From positions 4,888,880-4,952,879 of the forward strand of contig QXEO01000232.1 in the NCBI GenBank assembly GCA_007115705.1: a stretch of 64,000 nt of DNA. Reading direction: 5' to 3'. The notes beneath the pieces are model-generated. The model was not told where the DNA came from, did no database searches, and worked only from the letters and a program-made list of their open reading frames with translations. This stretch comes from Dactylis glomerata (Eukaryota; Streptophyta; Magnoliopsida; Poales; Poaceae). Positions 44,670 to 56,601 of this stretch are shown here, piece by piece. Positions within the stretch are counted from its first letter, which is position 1, and every line of letters begins with the position of its first letter. A program made the position numbers and the translations under genes.

Positions 44670-46066
44670 TGATACGTCCAAAACATATCTACTTTCCCGA
44701 ACACTTTTGCTATTGTTTCTCCTCTAATTTGTGTGTTTTGAATACAACTAACACGGACTGACACTGTTTTCAGCAGAATTGCTCTGGTGTCTCGTTTTTG
44801 TGCAGAAATTCAACTTCCAGTAAAAATTCGGGAAAATTCATGAAAAATCCTATTTCACCAGAAGACCCACGGAGCCAGAAGACGAGACGGAGAGGGGGCT
44901 TGAGGGGCTGTCACACATAGGTGGCGCGGCCCAGCCCTGGCCGCGCCACCCCTGTGTGAGGAGGCTCCAGGCGCCCACTCGGTCTCCCCTCTCGCCTACA
45001 TATACCCCCTGACGACTTAAGATCGGGGAGAGGGCGTTTTTCCCAGATAGACTTCCGCTGCGCCGCCGCCATCAGAAACCACGATTCGGAACCAGAAACT
45101 CCGTTCTGGCACCCTGCCGGGACGGGGATTTGGAGGAGACCTTCATCACCATCACCACCGACGCTCCTCCATCGACCATCCATGACTACCCCATCCATGT
45201 GTGAGTAATTCCCCCGCTGTAGGTGAGGGGATGGTAGGGATTGGATGAGATTGTTCATGTAATTTGATATGAGATTGATAGGGCATAGTGCCTAGTATCT
45301 TTATTTAGTGCCTATGACATTGTTGCAACTTGTTGTGCTTAATGCTTGTCACTTTGGGCCCGAGTGCCATGATTTCAGATCTGAACATGTTATTATTTCT
45401 ATGATGATACTTGTTGTTTATGGTCTTACCTACAAGTTGTATACACATATTGTTGTCCGGAACCCGAGGCCCCAAAGTGACAGAAATTGGGATAACCGGA
45501 GGGGATGGCTATGATGTGAGGATCACATGTGTTCACCGAGTGCTAATGCTTTGCTCCGGTACTTTATTAAAAGGAGTACCTTAATTGCCAGTAGTTTCCC
45601 TTGAGGCCCTGCTGCAACAGGCTGGTAGGACAAAAGATGTCGTGCAAGTTTCTCCTTGTGAGCACGTACGACTATATACGGAACACATGCCTATGATTGT
45701 TTGTACTAGGATGCTTTATCATTATTTATCTGCAATGCCCGTATCTCATTGATTTCATGAATTATCTTATCCATGCAACGCCCGTTATCCATCCCTATGC
45801 CTACAGTATTTGTTCCTACTATTTACAACCGTTACTATTACTGCTGCCATTTTACTACTGTTGTTACTGTTTCACTACTGTCACCACTATAAAACTGTTG
45901 CTACTGATAAACCACTGCGAGCGAGACTGTTTCCAGGTGCAGCTGAATTGACAACTCATCTGTTAAGGCTTACATATATTCTTTGGCTCCCCTTGTGTCG
46001 AATCAATAAATTTGGGTAATACTTCCCTCGAAGACTATTGCGATCCCCTATACTTGTGGGTCATCA
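44670..46066 (+). repeat. F 3' LTR
   Basis: 1397 bp, TGATACGTCC to GGTCATCA, followed by TSD ATGCT (46067-46071). A G-to-A change near its start (AACATATC) breaks the terminal hairpin stem. Confidence 0.93.
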
Positions 46067-47664
46067 ATGCTCCATGCTTGTTTATGCACCATTTGCTTTG
46101 TGTTTTGTTACACTTCGTGGCGTTTTTATGCATTTTCTGGAACTAACGTATTAATGAGATGCCACAGTGCTAGTTCCCTGTTTTCTACTGTTTTTGTGTT
46201 TCAGAAAAGTTACACATAAAATATTCTCGGAATTGGACGAAACAAAAGCCAATGTTCTTATTTTTCCCAATATGAGTCGGAGTCCAAAGCAGAGATGGAG
46301 GAGGGCCAGAAGGCGGCCACACCCCCATGGCGCGGGCCACCCCCTAGCCGCACCGGGGCATGGTGTGGGCCCCTGGTCCACCTCTTGACATCGCCCTTCC
46401 GCCTATATATTCTCCTCGACGAGAAAACCCTAAGCACCTGATCAATTTTCCAGAAAACATACTGCAAGCCGCCACCGTCGTCAACGCGAGATCGGGAGGG
46501 TCAGAAGCTCTTCCCGGCACCATGCTGGAGAGGGGAATCACCACTAGAGGCCTTCTTCATCACCATGCCTGCCTCCAGAGTGATGTGTGAGTAGTCTACC
46601 TTGGACTACGGGTCCATAGCATTAGCTAGATGGATGTCTTCTCCTCCATGCACTTCATGTTTAGATCTTGTGAGCTGCCTATCATGATCAAGATCATCGT
46701 TATGCAGTTCTACATGTTGTGTTTGTTGGGATCTGATGAATATTGAGTACTATGCCAAGTTGATTTATTGATTTATCATCTCTATGTTTTTTATGATCTT
46801 GCATGCTCTCCGTTGCTAGTAGATATCTAGGCCGAGTAGATGCTAGTGACTCCAAGAAGGGGTATTTATGCTCGATAGTGGGTTCATGCCTGTAGTAATC
46901 TGGGGGAGTGAGAACAACCTCTAAGATTGTAGATGTGTTGTTGCTACTAGGGAGAAAACAACAATCTTGTGTTCAGGGACATTTGTATTGTTTACATTAC
47001 ACACTTTGCTTAAGGCGATAATCTGTTGCTTGCAACTTAATACCAAACGGTTGTTCGGATGATATCCGGCGGGTGGATTATTAGAAATAGATGCAGTTGG
47101 ATTACGGTCTATGTATTATGTTGTAATGCCCAACTGAATCTCATAGTGATCCTCATGACATGTACATGCATTTGTTTGCATTCTTTATTCTGTCAATTGC
47201 CCAAGTGTAATTTGTTCACCCAGCATGTTATTTATCTTTATGGAGAGACACCTCTAGTGAACTGTGGACCCGGTCCATTTTTTTACATTCATATTACCGT
47301 TTACTATTTACTCGCATTACTTACTTTCTCGCAAACTACTATCTTTTACCACACGATACGTTTAATCCTTTGTTTACAGCAAACCGGTGAGATTGACAAC
47401 CTCACTGCAAGTTGGGGCTAAGTACTTTGGTTGTGTTGTGTGCAGGTTCCACGTTGCTGTTGGTGCAAAGCTATGCCCCAGATAAGGCGACATATATAAA
47501 TTGTCTGGAGCTGTCGCCAAGCCAGCGAGCATCAACCTTTGGAAGTTGGTTCTTTCTCCTACTGGTTCGATAAACCTCGATTTCATACTGAGGGAAGACT
47601 TGCTGCTGTGCTCATCATACCTTCCTCTTGGGGTTCCCAACTGGGTGCCTAACACGCACTATCA
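46067..47664 (+). repeat. H 5' LTR, remainder
   Basis: Continues the LTR begun at 37009. A TATATATT box is at about 46404-46411. Ends ...CACGCACTATCA at 47664. Together with 37009-37044 about 1629 bp. Confidence 0.88.
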
Positions 47665-47675
47665 AGCAATTTTTC

Positions 47676-47692
47676 TGGCGCCGTTGCCGGGA
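47676..47692 (+). promoter_or_regulatory. H primer binding site
   Basis: TGGCGCCGTTGCCGGGA, tRNA-Asp type, 11 bases after the LTR. It has one base fewer G than E1's site. Confidence 0.82.
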
Positions 47693-47836
47693 AGAAAGAG
47701 GATTTCTGCTAGGGGAGTCTCTCACTTCCAATCTTTTACTTTGTTATTGTTTTGCTTATCTTCTTTACTTTATTTTTGCTTGCATTGTTTTTATCGAAAA
47801 TACAGAAAGAATTAGTTCCTATTTCATGTTGCTTTT

Positions 47837-48772
47837 ATGTCTAGTTTAGCTCCTATTACTATGTCGCCTGAGGAAATGATCTTCACTTTGAAACAAAAGA
47901 GTGAAGAGAGTTTTAAAGAAGCTTGGTCTAGATTTTATGATTCCCGTGGTAAAACTGAACCAAAAATGACTTTGAGCTTGCTTCATAGTAGCTTTTACTT
48001 TGGTCTGGCTCTTCATTATAGATACGCTCTGGATGCTATAGCAGGAGGAGATTTCCTTCATTGCAATGGAGATCAAGCTTTCAATATTATAAAAAAGTTG
48101 ATTGCAGTTTATAGCTTATCGAGTGATTTTGATTCTTCTCTTGTGAGCATTTTTGCTAGATTAAATACTCTTGAGACTCATATTTCTTGTTTAAAAGAAT
48201 GTTATGGTATGTTGCGCGAGCATCATGATTATGTGCCAATAAATTCTGAACCCTCAAGTTGGTTCCCTACGGTAAAAATCACTATCAATGGTGAAACTTT
48301 TCATGCTCATTATGATATTATGTCTGAATTTTGCCTTATGCCTAAGGATTTTTATGAATCTTTGAATCTTTGGGAACTTTCTGAGGGTGGAGAAGAAGTA
48401 TCTCTTACCAATAATTCCACTATATTTCCCATTGGAATAGCCGAACGAGTGTTTACAAAAATCCTAGGGAGAATGGTGTCTACTGATTATCTTGTTATTG
48501 AATGTGTAGGAAAGGGACGAATCACACTTGGAAGGTCTCTACTACAGCTCCTTGGCGTAGTGATAGATGTGGGAAAAGGCACTATAAAATTCACCTCTCT
48601 ACCTTGTAATCGTCATGAGTTCCTCAAAAGTAAGAGCAAAGGTAAGAATAAAGGTAAGAGAGGAAGACGTAATGCATCCGGTGATATTGATGCTTCATCG
48701 CTTGAAATTACTTGCTTTCCACTTTCTGCGCCTAGCTCAAAGGCGTTAATGAAAAGCACTCTTGGGAGATAA
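47837..48772 (+). CDS. gag: H short gag with degenerate protease-like domain
   Basis: ATG 47837 to TAA at 48770-48772, 311 codons, uninterrupted. Residues 10-95 match only the second half of an Athila-type gag fold (ESFKEAWSRFYDSR, SSFYFGLALHYRYALDAIAG, GDQAFNIIKKL). Residues 135-250 keep the layout of the retropepsin-like domain of F (FPTVKITING, KDFYESLNLWEL, ISDYLVIE-type, GRITLGRSLLQLLGVVID). The active-site Asp-X-Gly is replaced by YDIMSEFC, so proteolysis is unlikely. The tail is a basic Lys/Gly/Arg cluster (SKSKGKNKGKRGRR) that could bind RNA. An intact frame in an element with decayed ends suggests selection on this trimmed protein, or chance. Confidence 0.8.
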   Translation: MSSLAPITMSPEEMIFTLKQKSEESFKEAWSRFYDSRGKTEPKMTLSLLHSSFYFGLALHYRYALDAIAGGDFLHCNGDQAFNIIKKLIAVYSLSSDFDSSLVSIFARLNTLETHISCLKECYGMLREHHDYVPINSEPSSWFPTVKITINGETFHAHYDIMSEFCLMPKDFYESLNLWELSEGGEEVSLTNNSTIFPIGIAERVFTKILGRMVSTDYLVIECVGKGRITLGRSLLQLLGVVIDVGKGTIKFTSLPCNRHEFLKSKSKGKNKGKRGRRNASGDIDASSLEITCFPLSAPSSKALMKSTLGR

Positions 48773-51292
48773 CCCAATATTTTCTTTTCAGTACTTTTTC
48801 TTTTTATTGAGTCTTGGAAGTTATTAGTACTGTAATGACCTCTCCTTATCATTTTCATTTCGTTTTTGTGCCAAGAAGAACCTCTAATTAGAGGAAGGTA
48901 AGATTTGGGGAAGTTGCTGTCCTAAAACAGATTTCTGCGCTGCACCATAAAAATTCGTGAAAATTCTCAGGACGTCTTTTTGATCTGAGATTTCTTGTGC
49001 ACATGCCCCAGGTTATTTCCAAACTTTCATCAGTTTTGCACTTTTCGATTTAAGTAACAGAAGGTCCTCAGAAAAATCGATCTTCGTCAGCTGTTCTGTT
49101 TTGACAGATTTCTGCCACTATTTGTGTTTGCCTCTCGATCGCTTTCTTTTTTATTTCTTTTTATCATGGAACTTTTGAGGAAGTTTCTACAGTATATTAT
49201 GCTTTAATGGGTGTTATACTTGAGTTTGAACCTGAACCAAAAGAGTAGATTTACTATAATGCTTACACTAATGTTGCTAATAGAATTGTGTGAAGTTTTG
49301 TATGAAGGAAGTTTTCAAGTGTAGGGAAAGGAGAGTGATGAGATGAGATGACGTATGGACAAAAGTTCAAGCTTGGGGATTCCCATGTCACCTCAAGAAA
49401 TATCCAAGAGGTACAAGCGTCAAAGCTTGGGGATGCCCCCGAGGCACCCCTTCTTCATCGGCAAAAATCAGATCATCTTTCAAGACACTATTTTTATTGC
49501 TTCGTATTCTATGCATTTTTCTTGGAGCGTCTTTACTTTTGCTTTCAGTTTTCTTTTGTTTTGTTTGCTGCAATAAATGGTTGGACCCCAACATATTTAT
49601 TTTGGAGAAGACACACTCCATTTTTCATTGCCAAGAACACTCTAGTTTTCACTCTTATCGTTCAAACGAGTGTTCTCTTTTTCTAGTACTGCGTTTAGCT
49701 TTCATTTTTCACCTTGATTTTTGTTCAGATCTTGTTATATTTTTGTATCAAGGTGTATTTATACCTCTGGTCTATGTTAGTTTTCATCTTTAAGAGTTGA
49801 TTCAAAAAGGCTGAATGGTGTTGGAAAAGAGAAAAAAGTTTCATGCCTATAGTGGTACAAATGGGAGCTTGTTTAGACTGTGGCTTAGACTTTTCATGTC
49901 ATGCTTGATGTTATTTTGATAGTATGATTAGTAGTTTTTGTTGTAGCATGACTTTTATCAAATGACTGAGATTGCTTAATGTGCCTTTGAGAGAATCATG
50001 CGTTGTTTTTATTATATGGGAGCATATTATTGTGGTCTTCTCCTTTGATGCTTTTATTTGGGTTGACTTGGCACATGCTTACACCATGTTTGACTTTAAC
50101 AAGTCACCATAAGCCTCTATGATCATTTGGTTTTTGACTTGTGATACCACTTTATGCTTCGGTTAATGTTGTTTTGTCGCTATGCATGATTATGGCCGTT
50201 ATTGCTCTCTTAGTTGGTCGCTCCCAGTCTTTTGCTAGCCTTCATTTTGTACTGAGAGGGAATAATTCTCATGCATCCAACTCCCAAAAACCAAGTTTAT
50301 TCCAAAGAGTCCACTATAAATTCCTATCCATGGTATTTGCAAGCCATTCCAAGTAAATTTTCATGTGCTACCTTTCAAAAAACCTTCAAAATACTTCTCA
50401 TTTTGTGACACTATTTTCAGCTCATGGGGACGTAGTGGTCAGATTTGCTATCTTCCATATTGTTTTATTCCAAAAAAATAAAAAAATAAAAAAGAAAAAA
50501 GAAAAAAAAGCACTCCTCCATGGTATGTGAAAGTTGGTGGGCACCCGATGGAATCGGTTAGCCATGGTTAGTGAAAGGAAAAGTGGGGAGGAGTGCCAAG
50601 CTTTATAAAAGAGCACAAAAGTGTCAATCTCTCTCTCAAAAACTTGCTTAGTATGGAAGATTGTAAGAACCCCATTGCTAGTCGTTGACAAGAACAACCA
50701 CCTCTCAAAACAAATTTTATCTCTGTTTTAGAAATGAAAAGCTCTAGCACATGCTTAATCACTGCTTCCCTCTGCGAAGGGCCTTTCTTTTAATTTTTTG
50801 TTGAGTCTCCACCTTCTACCTTTATGCACCGTCTAAGAGAGCATAGTTGTCATTCTGAGTTTAATGTGCATAGTCCCAAAATTTATTATTGATTGATTCA
50901 TGATTATAGTTTCGCGTGTTCCTAAATTATTTGTATCTAGTCGCCCTCTTAAACTTGAAGGTGTCCTATGTATTTATGCTTTGTTACTCCATGAAGGACA
51001 AGCTGAAAACCACTTTGCTATGTTTTTCTATATGCTTGAAACACACTCTTGACTTTCAATGCATTATTACTCATGATCTTTTGTTTGTGTTACTTTTCAT
51101 GTTATAACATGGTTGCGAAGCTTTATTGTCAAGATTGTGTCTTTTATACCCATGTTTAGAGTACTTTGATCTCAGCACTCAATGCTTTACATCGTTTGAT
51201 CAAGATTGTGTTGGTGCATGTCAGCTCAAAAATTATTGTTTTGTTATCACTTACCTACTCGAGGACGAGCAGGAGTTAAGCTTGGGGATTCT
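48773..51292 (+). other. H 3' non-coding tail with PPT
   Basis: About 2.5 kb without a supported gene. Contains two AAGCTTGGGGA words about 50 nt apart (49369 and 49422), the CAGTCTTTTGCTAGCC block (50227), the conserved hairpin (50510-50597), an A-rich run (50472-50509), the pre-PPT stem-loop CTCG-AGGA-CGAG (51258-51269) and the PPT TTAAGCTTGGGGATTC ending at 51291. Confidence 0.75.
50510..50597 (+). repeat. Conserved hairpin of about 90 nt (H)
   Basis: 88 nt with arms GCACTCCTCC and GGAGGAGTGC and the inner CCGAT-GGA-ATCGG hairpin retained. Confidence 0.8.
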
Positions 51293-52894
51293 TGATATGT
51301 CTCAAACGTATCTATAATTTTTGATGCTCCATGCTTGTTTATGCACTATTTGCTTTGTGTTTTGTTACACTTCGTGGCGTTTTTATGCATTTTCCGAAAC
51401 TAACGTATTAACGAGATGCCACAGTGCCAGTTCCCTATTTTCTGCAGTTTTTTGTGCTTCAGAAAAGCTACACAGAAAATATTCTCGGAATTGGACGAAA
51501 CAAAAGCCGAAGTTCCTATTTTCCCCGCCACGAGACGGAGTCCAAAGCAGAGACGGAGGGGAGCCAGGGGCCAGCCACACCATCGGGCGGCGCGGCCAGC
51601 CCCTGGCCCGCGCCACCAGGTGGTGGGGCTACCTGGCCCACATCCTGACGCTGCCCTTCGCCTATATATTCTCCTCGACGGGAAAACCCTAAGGACCCGA
51701 TCAATTTTCCATGAAACATACTGCAAGTCGCCGCCGTCATCGATGCGAGATTGGGAGGGTCCAGAAGCTCTTCCCGGCACCCTGCCGGAGGAGGGGAATC
51801 ACCACCGGAGGCCTTCTTCATCACCATGCCTGCCTCTGGAGTGATGCGTGAGTAGTCTACCTTGTACTACGGGTCTATAGCAGTAGCTAGATGGTTGTCT
51901 TCTTCTCCATGTGCTTCATGTTTAGATCTTGTGAGCTGCCTATCATGATCAAGATCAACGTTGTGTAATTCTACATGTTGTGTTTGTTGGGATCCGATGA
52001 ATATTGATACTTTGTCAAGTTGATTTATTGATTTATCATCTCTATGTTGTTTATGATCTTGCATGCTCTCTGTTGCTAGTAGATTTCTTGGCCGAGTAGA
52101 TGCTAGTGACTCCAAGAGGGAGTATTTATGCTCGATAGTGGGTTCATGCCTCTAGTAATCTGGGTGAGTGACAGAAACCTCTAAGGTTGTAGATGTGCTG
52201 TTGCTACTAGGGAGAAAACAACAATCTTGTGTTCAAGGACATTTGTATTGTTTACATTACACACTTTGCTTAAGGCGATAATCTGTTGCTTGCAACTTAA
52301 TACCCAACGGTTGCTCGGACGACATCCGGCGGGTGGATTATTAGTCATAGATGCATTTGGATTATGGTCTATCTATTATGTTGTAATGCCCAAGTGAATC
52401 TCATAGTGATCCTCATGACATTTGTATGCTTTCTTTATTCTATCAATTGCCCAACTGTAATTTGTTTACCCAGCATGTTATTTATCTTATGGAGAGACAC
52501 CTCTAGTGAACTGTGGACCCCAGTCCATTCTTTTACATTCTTATTGCCGTTTACTATTTACTCGCTTTATTTACATTCTCGCAAACTACTATCTTTTACC
52601 ACACGATACGTTTAATCCTTTGTTTACAGCAAACCGGTGAGATTGACAACCTCAATGTAATTTGGGGCAAAGTACTTTGGTTGTGTTGTGTGCAGGTTCC
52701 ACATTGCTGCTGGCGCATAGCTATGCCCCAGATAAGGCGCCATATATAAATTGTCTTAAGCTGTCGCGAAGCTAGCAAGCATCAACCTTCGGAAGTTGCT
52801 TCTTTCTCCTACTGGTTTGATAAACCTTAGTTTCATACTGAGGGAAGACTTGTTGCTATGCTCATCATACCTTCCTCTTGGGGTTCCCAACTGG
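51293..52894 (+). repeat. H 3' LTR, end missing
   Basis: Starts TGATATGTCTCAAACGTATC. Matches the 5' LTR to TTCCCAACTGG at 52894, then diverges; about 20 terminal bases are lost. TATATATT near 51664. Confidence 0.85.
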
Positions 52895-53218
52895 ACAGTC
52901 ATCTACACGCCATTAGATACCTATCAACAAAGACATTGGGCAGGACAACACGATAAGACAAGAACAATCCATCAAGCAACAAAGTAGTTCTTTGCAAGCC
53001 ACTTTTCCTTTCATTGAACACCTTGCATGCATAGAGAATTTCATGGAAAATCTATTGCATGGAATTGACGTGTTGTTGATGCCACTAAACAATCCGATAG
53101 TACGAGAATTTCTACCTTTTGAGGATGAACAATGTGCAAAGAAGCACTAGGTGAGTGGTAACCGAGAGTGGATCGCATTTTCTAACACCTAGGTTGCTGG
53201 TATATCCAAAATGTCTAC
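52895..53218. other. Unrecognised 324-bp segment between two opposed LTRs
   Basis: Not LTR and not like any other part of the window. One plus-strand frame is open for about 75 codons up to TAG at 53145-53147, including FIEHLACIENFMENLLHGID, with no clear start. I do not recognise it. It could be flanking DNA or a remnant of another element trapped between H and M. Confidence 0.4.
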
Positions 53219-54849
53219 CGATAGTGCATGGTAGGCACCCAGTTGGGAACCCCAAGAGGAAGGTATGATGAGCATAGCAGCAAGTCTTCCCTCAGTATGA
53301 AACCAAGGTTTATCGAACCAGTAGGAGAAAGAACCAACTTCCGAAGGTTGATGCTAGCTGGCTTGGCGACAGCTCCAGACAATTTATATATGGCGCCTTA
53401 TCTGGGGCGTAGCTTTGCACTAGCAGCAACGTGGAACCACCACACAAAACAACCAAAGTACTTTGCCCCAACTTACAGCGAGGTTGTCAATCTCACCGGT
53501 TTGCTGTAAACAAAGGATTAAACATATCGTGTGCTAAAAGATATTTGTTTGCGAGAAAGTAAATAATGCATGTAAAAGTAAACGGTAATATGAATGTAAA
53601 AGAATGGACCAGGGTCCACAGTTCACTAGAGGTGTCTCTCCATAAAGATAAATAACATGTTGGGTGAACAAATTACAGCTGGGCAATTGACAGAATAAAG
53701 AATGCAAACAAATGCATGTACATGTCATGAGGATCACTATGAGATTCACTTGGGCATTACAACATAATACATAGACCATAATCCAACTGCATCTATGACT
53801 AATAATCCACCCGCCGGATATCATCCGAACAACCGTTGGGTATTAAGTTGCATGCAACAGATTATCGCCTTAAGCAAAGTGTGTAATGTAAACAATACAA
53901 ATGTCCTTGAACACAAGATTGTTGTTTTCTCCCTAGTAGCAACATCACATCTACAATCTTAGAGGTTGTTGTCACTCCCCCAGATTACCAGAGCCATGAA
54001 CCCACTATCGAGCATAAATACCCCCTCTTGGAGTCACTAGCATCTACTTGGCCAAGATATCTACTAGCAACGGAGAGCATGCAAGATCATAAACAACATA
54101 GAGAAGATAAATCACAAAATCAACTTGACATAGTACTCAATATTCATCGGATCCCAACAAACACAACATGTAGAATTACATAACGATGATCTTGATCATG
54201 ATAGGCAGCTCACAAGATCTAAACATGAAGCACATGGAGGAGAAGACATCCAGCTAGCTACTGCAATGGACCCGTAGTCCAAGGTAGACTACTCACAAAT
54301 CACTCCGGAGATAGGCATGGTGATGAAGAAGGCCTCCGGTGGTGATTCCCCACTCTGGCAGGGTTCCGGGAAGAGCTTCTGGACCCTCCCGATCTCGCGT
54401 CAATGACGGTGGCGGCTTGCAGTATGTTTTCTGGAAAATTGATCGGGTCCTTAGGGTTTTCTCGTCGAGGAGAATATATAGGCGGAAGGGCGATGTTAGG
54501 AGGTGGACCAGGGGCCCACACCATGCCCCGGCGCAACCAGGGGTTGGCCCGTGCCATGGGGGGTGTGGCCGCCCTCTGGCCCCCCTCCGTCTCTGCTTTG
54601 GACTTCGTCTCATATCGGGAAAAATAGAAACTTCGGCTTTTGTTTTGTCCAATTCTGAGAATATTTCCTGTGTAACTTTTCTGAAACACAAAAATAGCAG
54701 AAAATAGGGAACTGGCACTGTGGCATCTCGTTAATAGGTCCGTTCCAGAAAATGCATAAAAACGCCACAAAGTGTAACAAAACACAAAGCAAATGGTGCA
54801 TAAACAAGCATGGAGCATCAAAAATTATAGATACGTTGGAGACGTATCA
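53219..54849 (-). repeat. M 3' LTR
   Basis: 1631 bp. Minus strand TGATACGTCTCCAACGTATC at 54849 to ...GCACTATCG at 53219, the last base probably mutated from A. It is inverted relative to the H 3' LTR only 324 bp away. Confidence 0.87.
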
Positions 54850-56596
54850 AGCATCCCCAAGCTTAACTCCTGCTCGTCCTCGAGTAGGTAAGTGATAACA
54901 AAACAGTAATTTTTTAGGTGACATGCACCATCACAATCTTGATCAAACGATGTAAAGCATTGAGTGCTGAGATCAAAGTACTCTAAACATGGGCATAAAA
55001 GACATAATCTTGACAATAAAACTTAGCAACCATGTTATAACATGAAAAGTAACACAAACAAAAGATCATGAATAATAATGCATTGAAAGTCAAGTGTGTG
55101 TTTCAAGCATATAGAAAAACATAGCAAAGTGGTATTCAGCTTGTCCTTCATGGAATAGCAAAACATAAATGCATAGGACACCTTCAAGTTTAAGAGGGCG
55201 ACTAGATATAAATAATTTAAGAACTAGCAAAACCATAATCATGAATCAGTCAATAATAAATTTTGGGACTATGCACATTAAACTTAGAATGACAACTATG
55301 CTCTCTTAGATGGTGCATAAAGATAGAAGGTGAAGACTCAACATAAAAGTAAAAGAAAGGCCCTTCACAGAGGGAAGTAGTGATTGCAAGTTTTTATAAA
55401 CCTTCAAAAAATTATGGTACTTACTATCTTTGAGCTCTCATTGCCCCTATCATAGGCATCTTGAATGGTTAAGGTTAATGCGAGTACAAATATGAAGCAT
55501 ATGCTTGTCAAACCATAAGTTGAAAATCTCATGTCCCGTGAATACGAATACCCAAACCTCATGCTACTCGACTTAGGTCCCAAACAAGTTCTTGTCATTG
55601 TAAGCATACATGTATCATTGAGAACGCCAATGGGGCACCTCTTGCCCGATGACATGGAAACAAGCCCACATCAAAATGATAAGACAAACAGACAATGGAC
55701 ACCTCGGCATCTCTTTTATTTACCATTGGGTATAGCTTTTTATTTTGAGATGCGTCGTCGAATGTCCACTATGGGCATGCTGTAAATTTCCACCATGAAT
55801 GATGCATGACTTAGATTAGCGGCCCAGGCGTTTCTCTAACACATATACAAACTCCATGAGCTCACAAGTTTCCAACTTATTTCACATCGCTAGGTATCCA
55901 TAAACAAAAGATCATGATATCAACTAAATAAGAGTAAGTGCAATGTTGAAAGCGTGCCCCATGACGGCATGGCTGAGCTAAATCCCAACTTACAAATTGC
56001 AAGCATAACGTCAACATAATTGAGCCACAATGGTCAAGTTTATTAAGTGCAAAAAGTAAATGTGCTGTCATGTTTGTGAGAGCTTTACTAACTAATTTTC
56101 ACATAACAAAAAGTTTAATTTGGAAGATAGATAAAAGCAAGACAAATATACTTAGAATAGCAAATTGCTAATAGGTAGATATGGTGGACACATTAGAAAA
56201 CTTTGGTTTTTGGGAGTTGGATGCACGAGAAGTATTCCCTCTCAGTACAGATGAAGGCTAGCAAAAGACTGAGAGCGATCAACTAAGAGAGCAATAACAG
56301 CCATAATCATGCATAGCGACAAAACATTATTAACCAAAGCATAAAGTGGTATCACAAGTCAAAAAACAAATGATCATAGAGGCTTATGGCGACTTGTTAA
56401 AGTCAAACATGGTGTAAGCATGCTCCAAGTCAACCCAAGTAAAGCGTCAAAGGAGAATACCACAATAATATGCTCCCATATAATAAAAAACAACGCATGA
56501 TTCTTTCAAAGGCACATTAAGCAATCTCAGTCATTTGAGACAAGTCATTCTACAACAAAAACTACTAATCATATTATCAAAATAACATCAAGCATG
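54850..56596 (-). other. M 3' non-coding tail with exchanged middle segment
   Basis: No supported gene. It carries the family's PPT, the pre-PPT stem-loop (54873-54884), CCCTCTGTGAAGGG (about 55365) and the CAGTCTTTTGCTAGCC-type block (about 56260). Between about 55390 and 56190, where H, G, F and E3 have the conserved hairpin, M has unrelated sequence. Confidence 0.7.
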
Positions 56597-56601
56597 ACAT
56601 G

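Larger units (their letters stand above)
37045..46066 (+). mobile_element. F: full-length family-A element, TSD ATGCT
   Basis: 9022 bp, plus strand. LTRs 37045-38441 and 44670-46066 are both 1397 bp and differ at about 13 positions by eye (about 0.9%). TSD ATGCT at 37040-37044 and 46067-46071. Gene order: gag-protease (38530-41190), ORF2 leader with intron (41191-42019), ORF2 (42020-42687), non-coding tail, PPT. It has no RT, RNase H or integrase, so it depends on another element's polymerase and integrase. It is the best reference for family A in this window. Confidence 0.93.
37009..52894 (+). mobile_element. H: family-B Gypsy element, gag only, split by F
   Basis: Plus strand. The 5' LTR is in two parts (37009-37044 and 46067-47664), PBS at 47676-47692, short gag at 47837-48772, long non-coding tail 48773-51292, 3' LTR 51293-52894. 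It has no RT or integrase. It inserted in the CACTA TNP2-like gene; the left flank is GTTCC (37004-37008). The 3' LTR lacks about its last 20 bases and no matching TSD or CACTA sequence follows, so the right end has been lost by a deletion. Confidence 0.85.
53219..56601 (-). mobile_element. M: family-B Gypsy element, 3' part, interrupted by G
   Basis: Minus strand. 3' LTR 53219-54849, PPT next to it (54850-54866), then 1.75 kb of internal tail to 56601 where G inserted (TSD ACATG 56597-56601). The rest lies beyond the window. The left flank TCTAC (53214-53218) would be its TSD. Confidence 0.82.
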
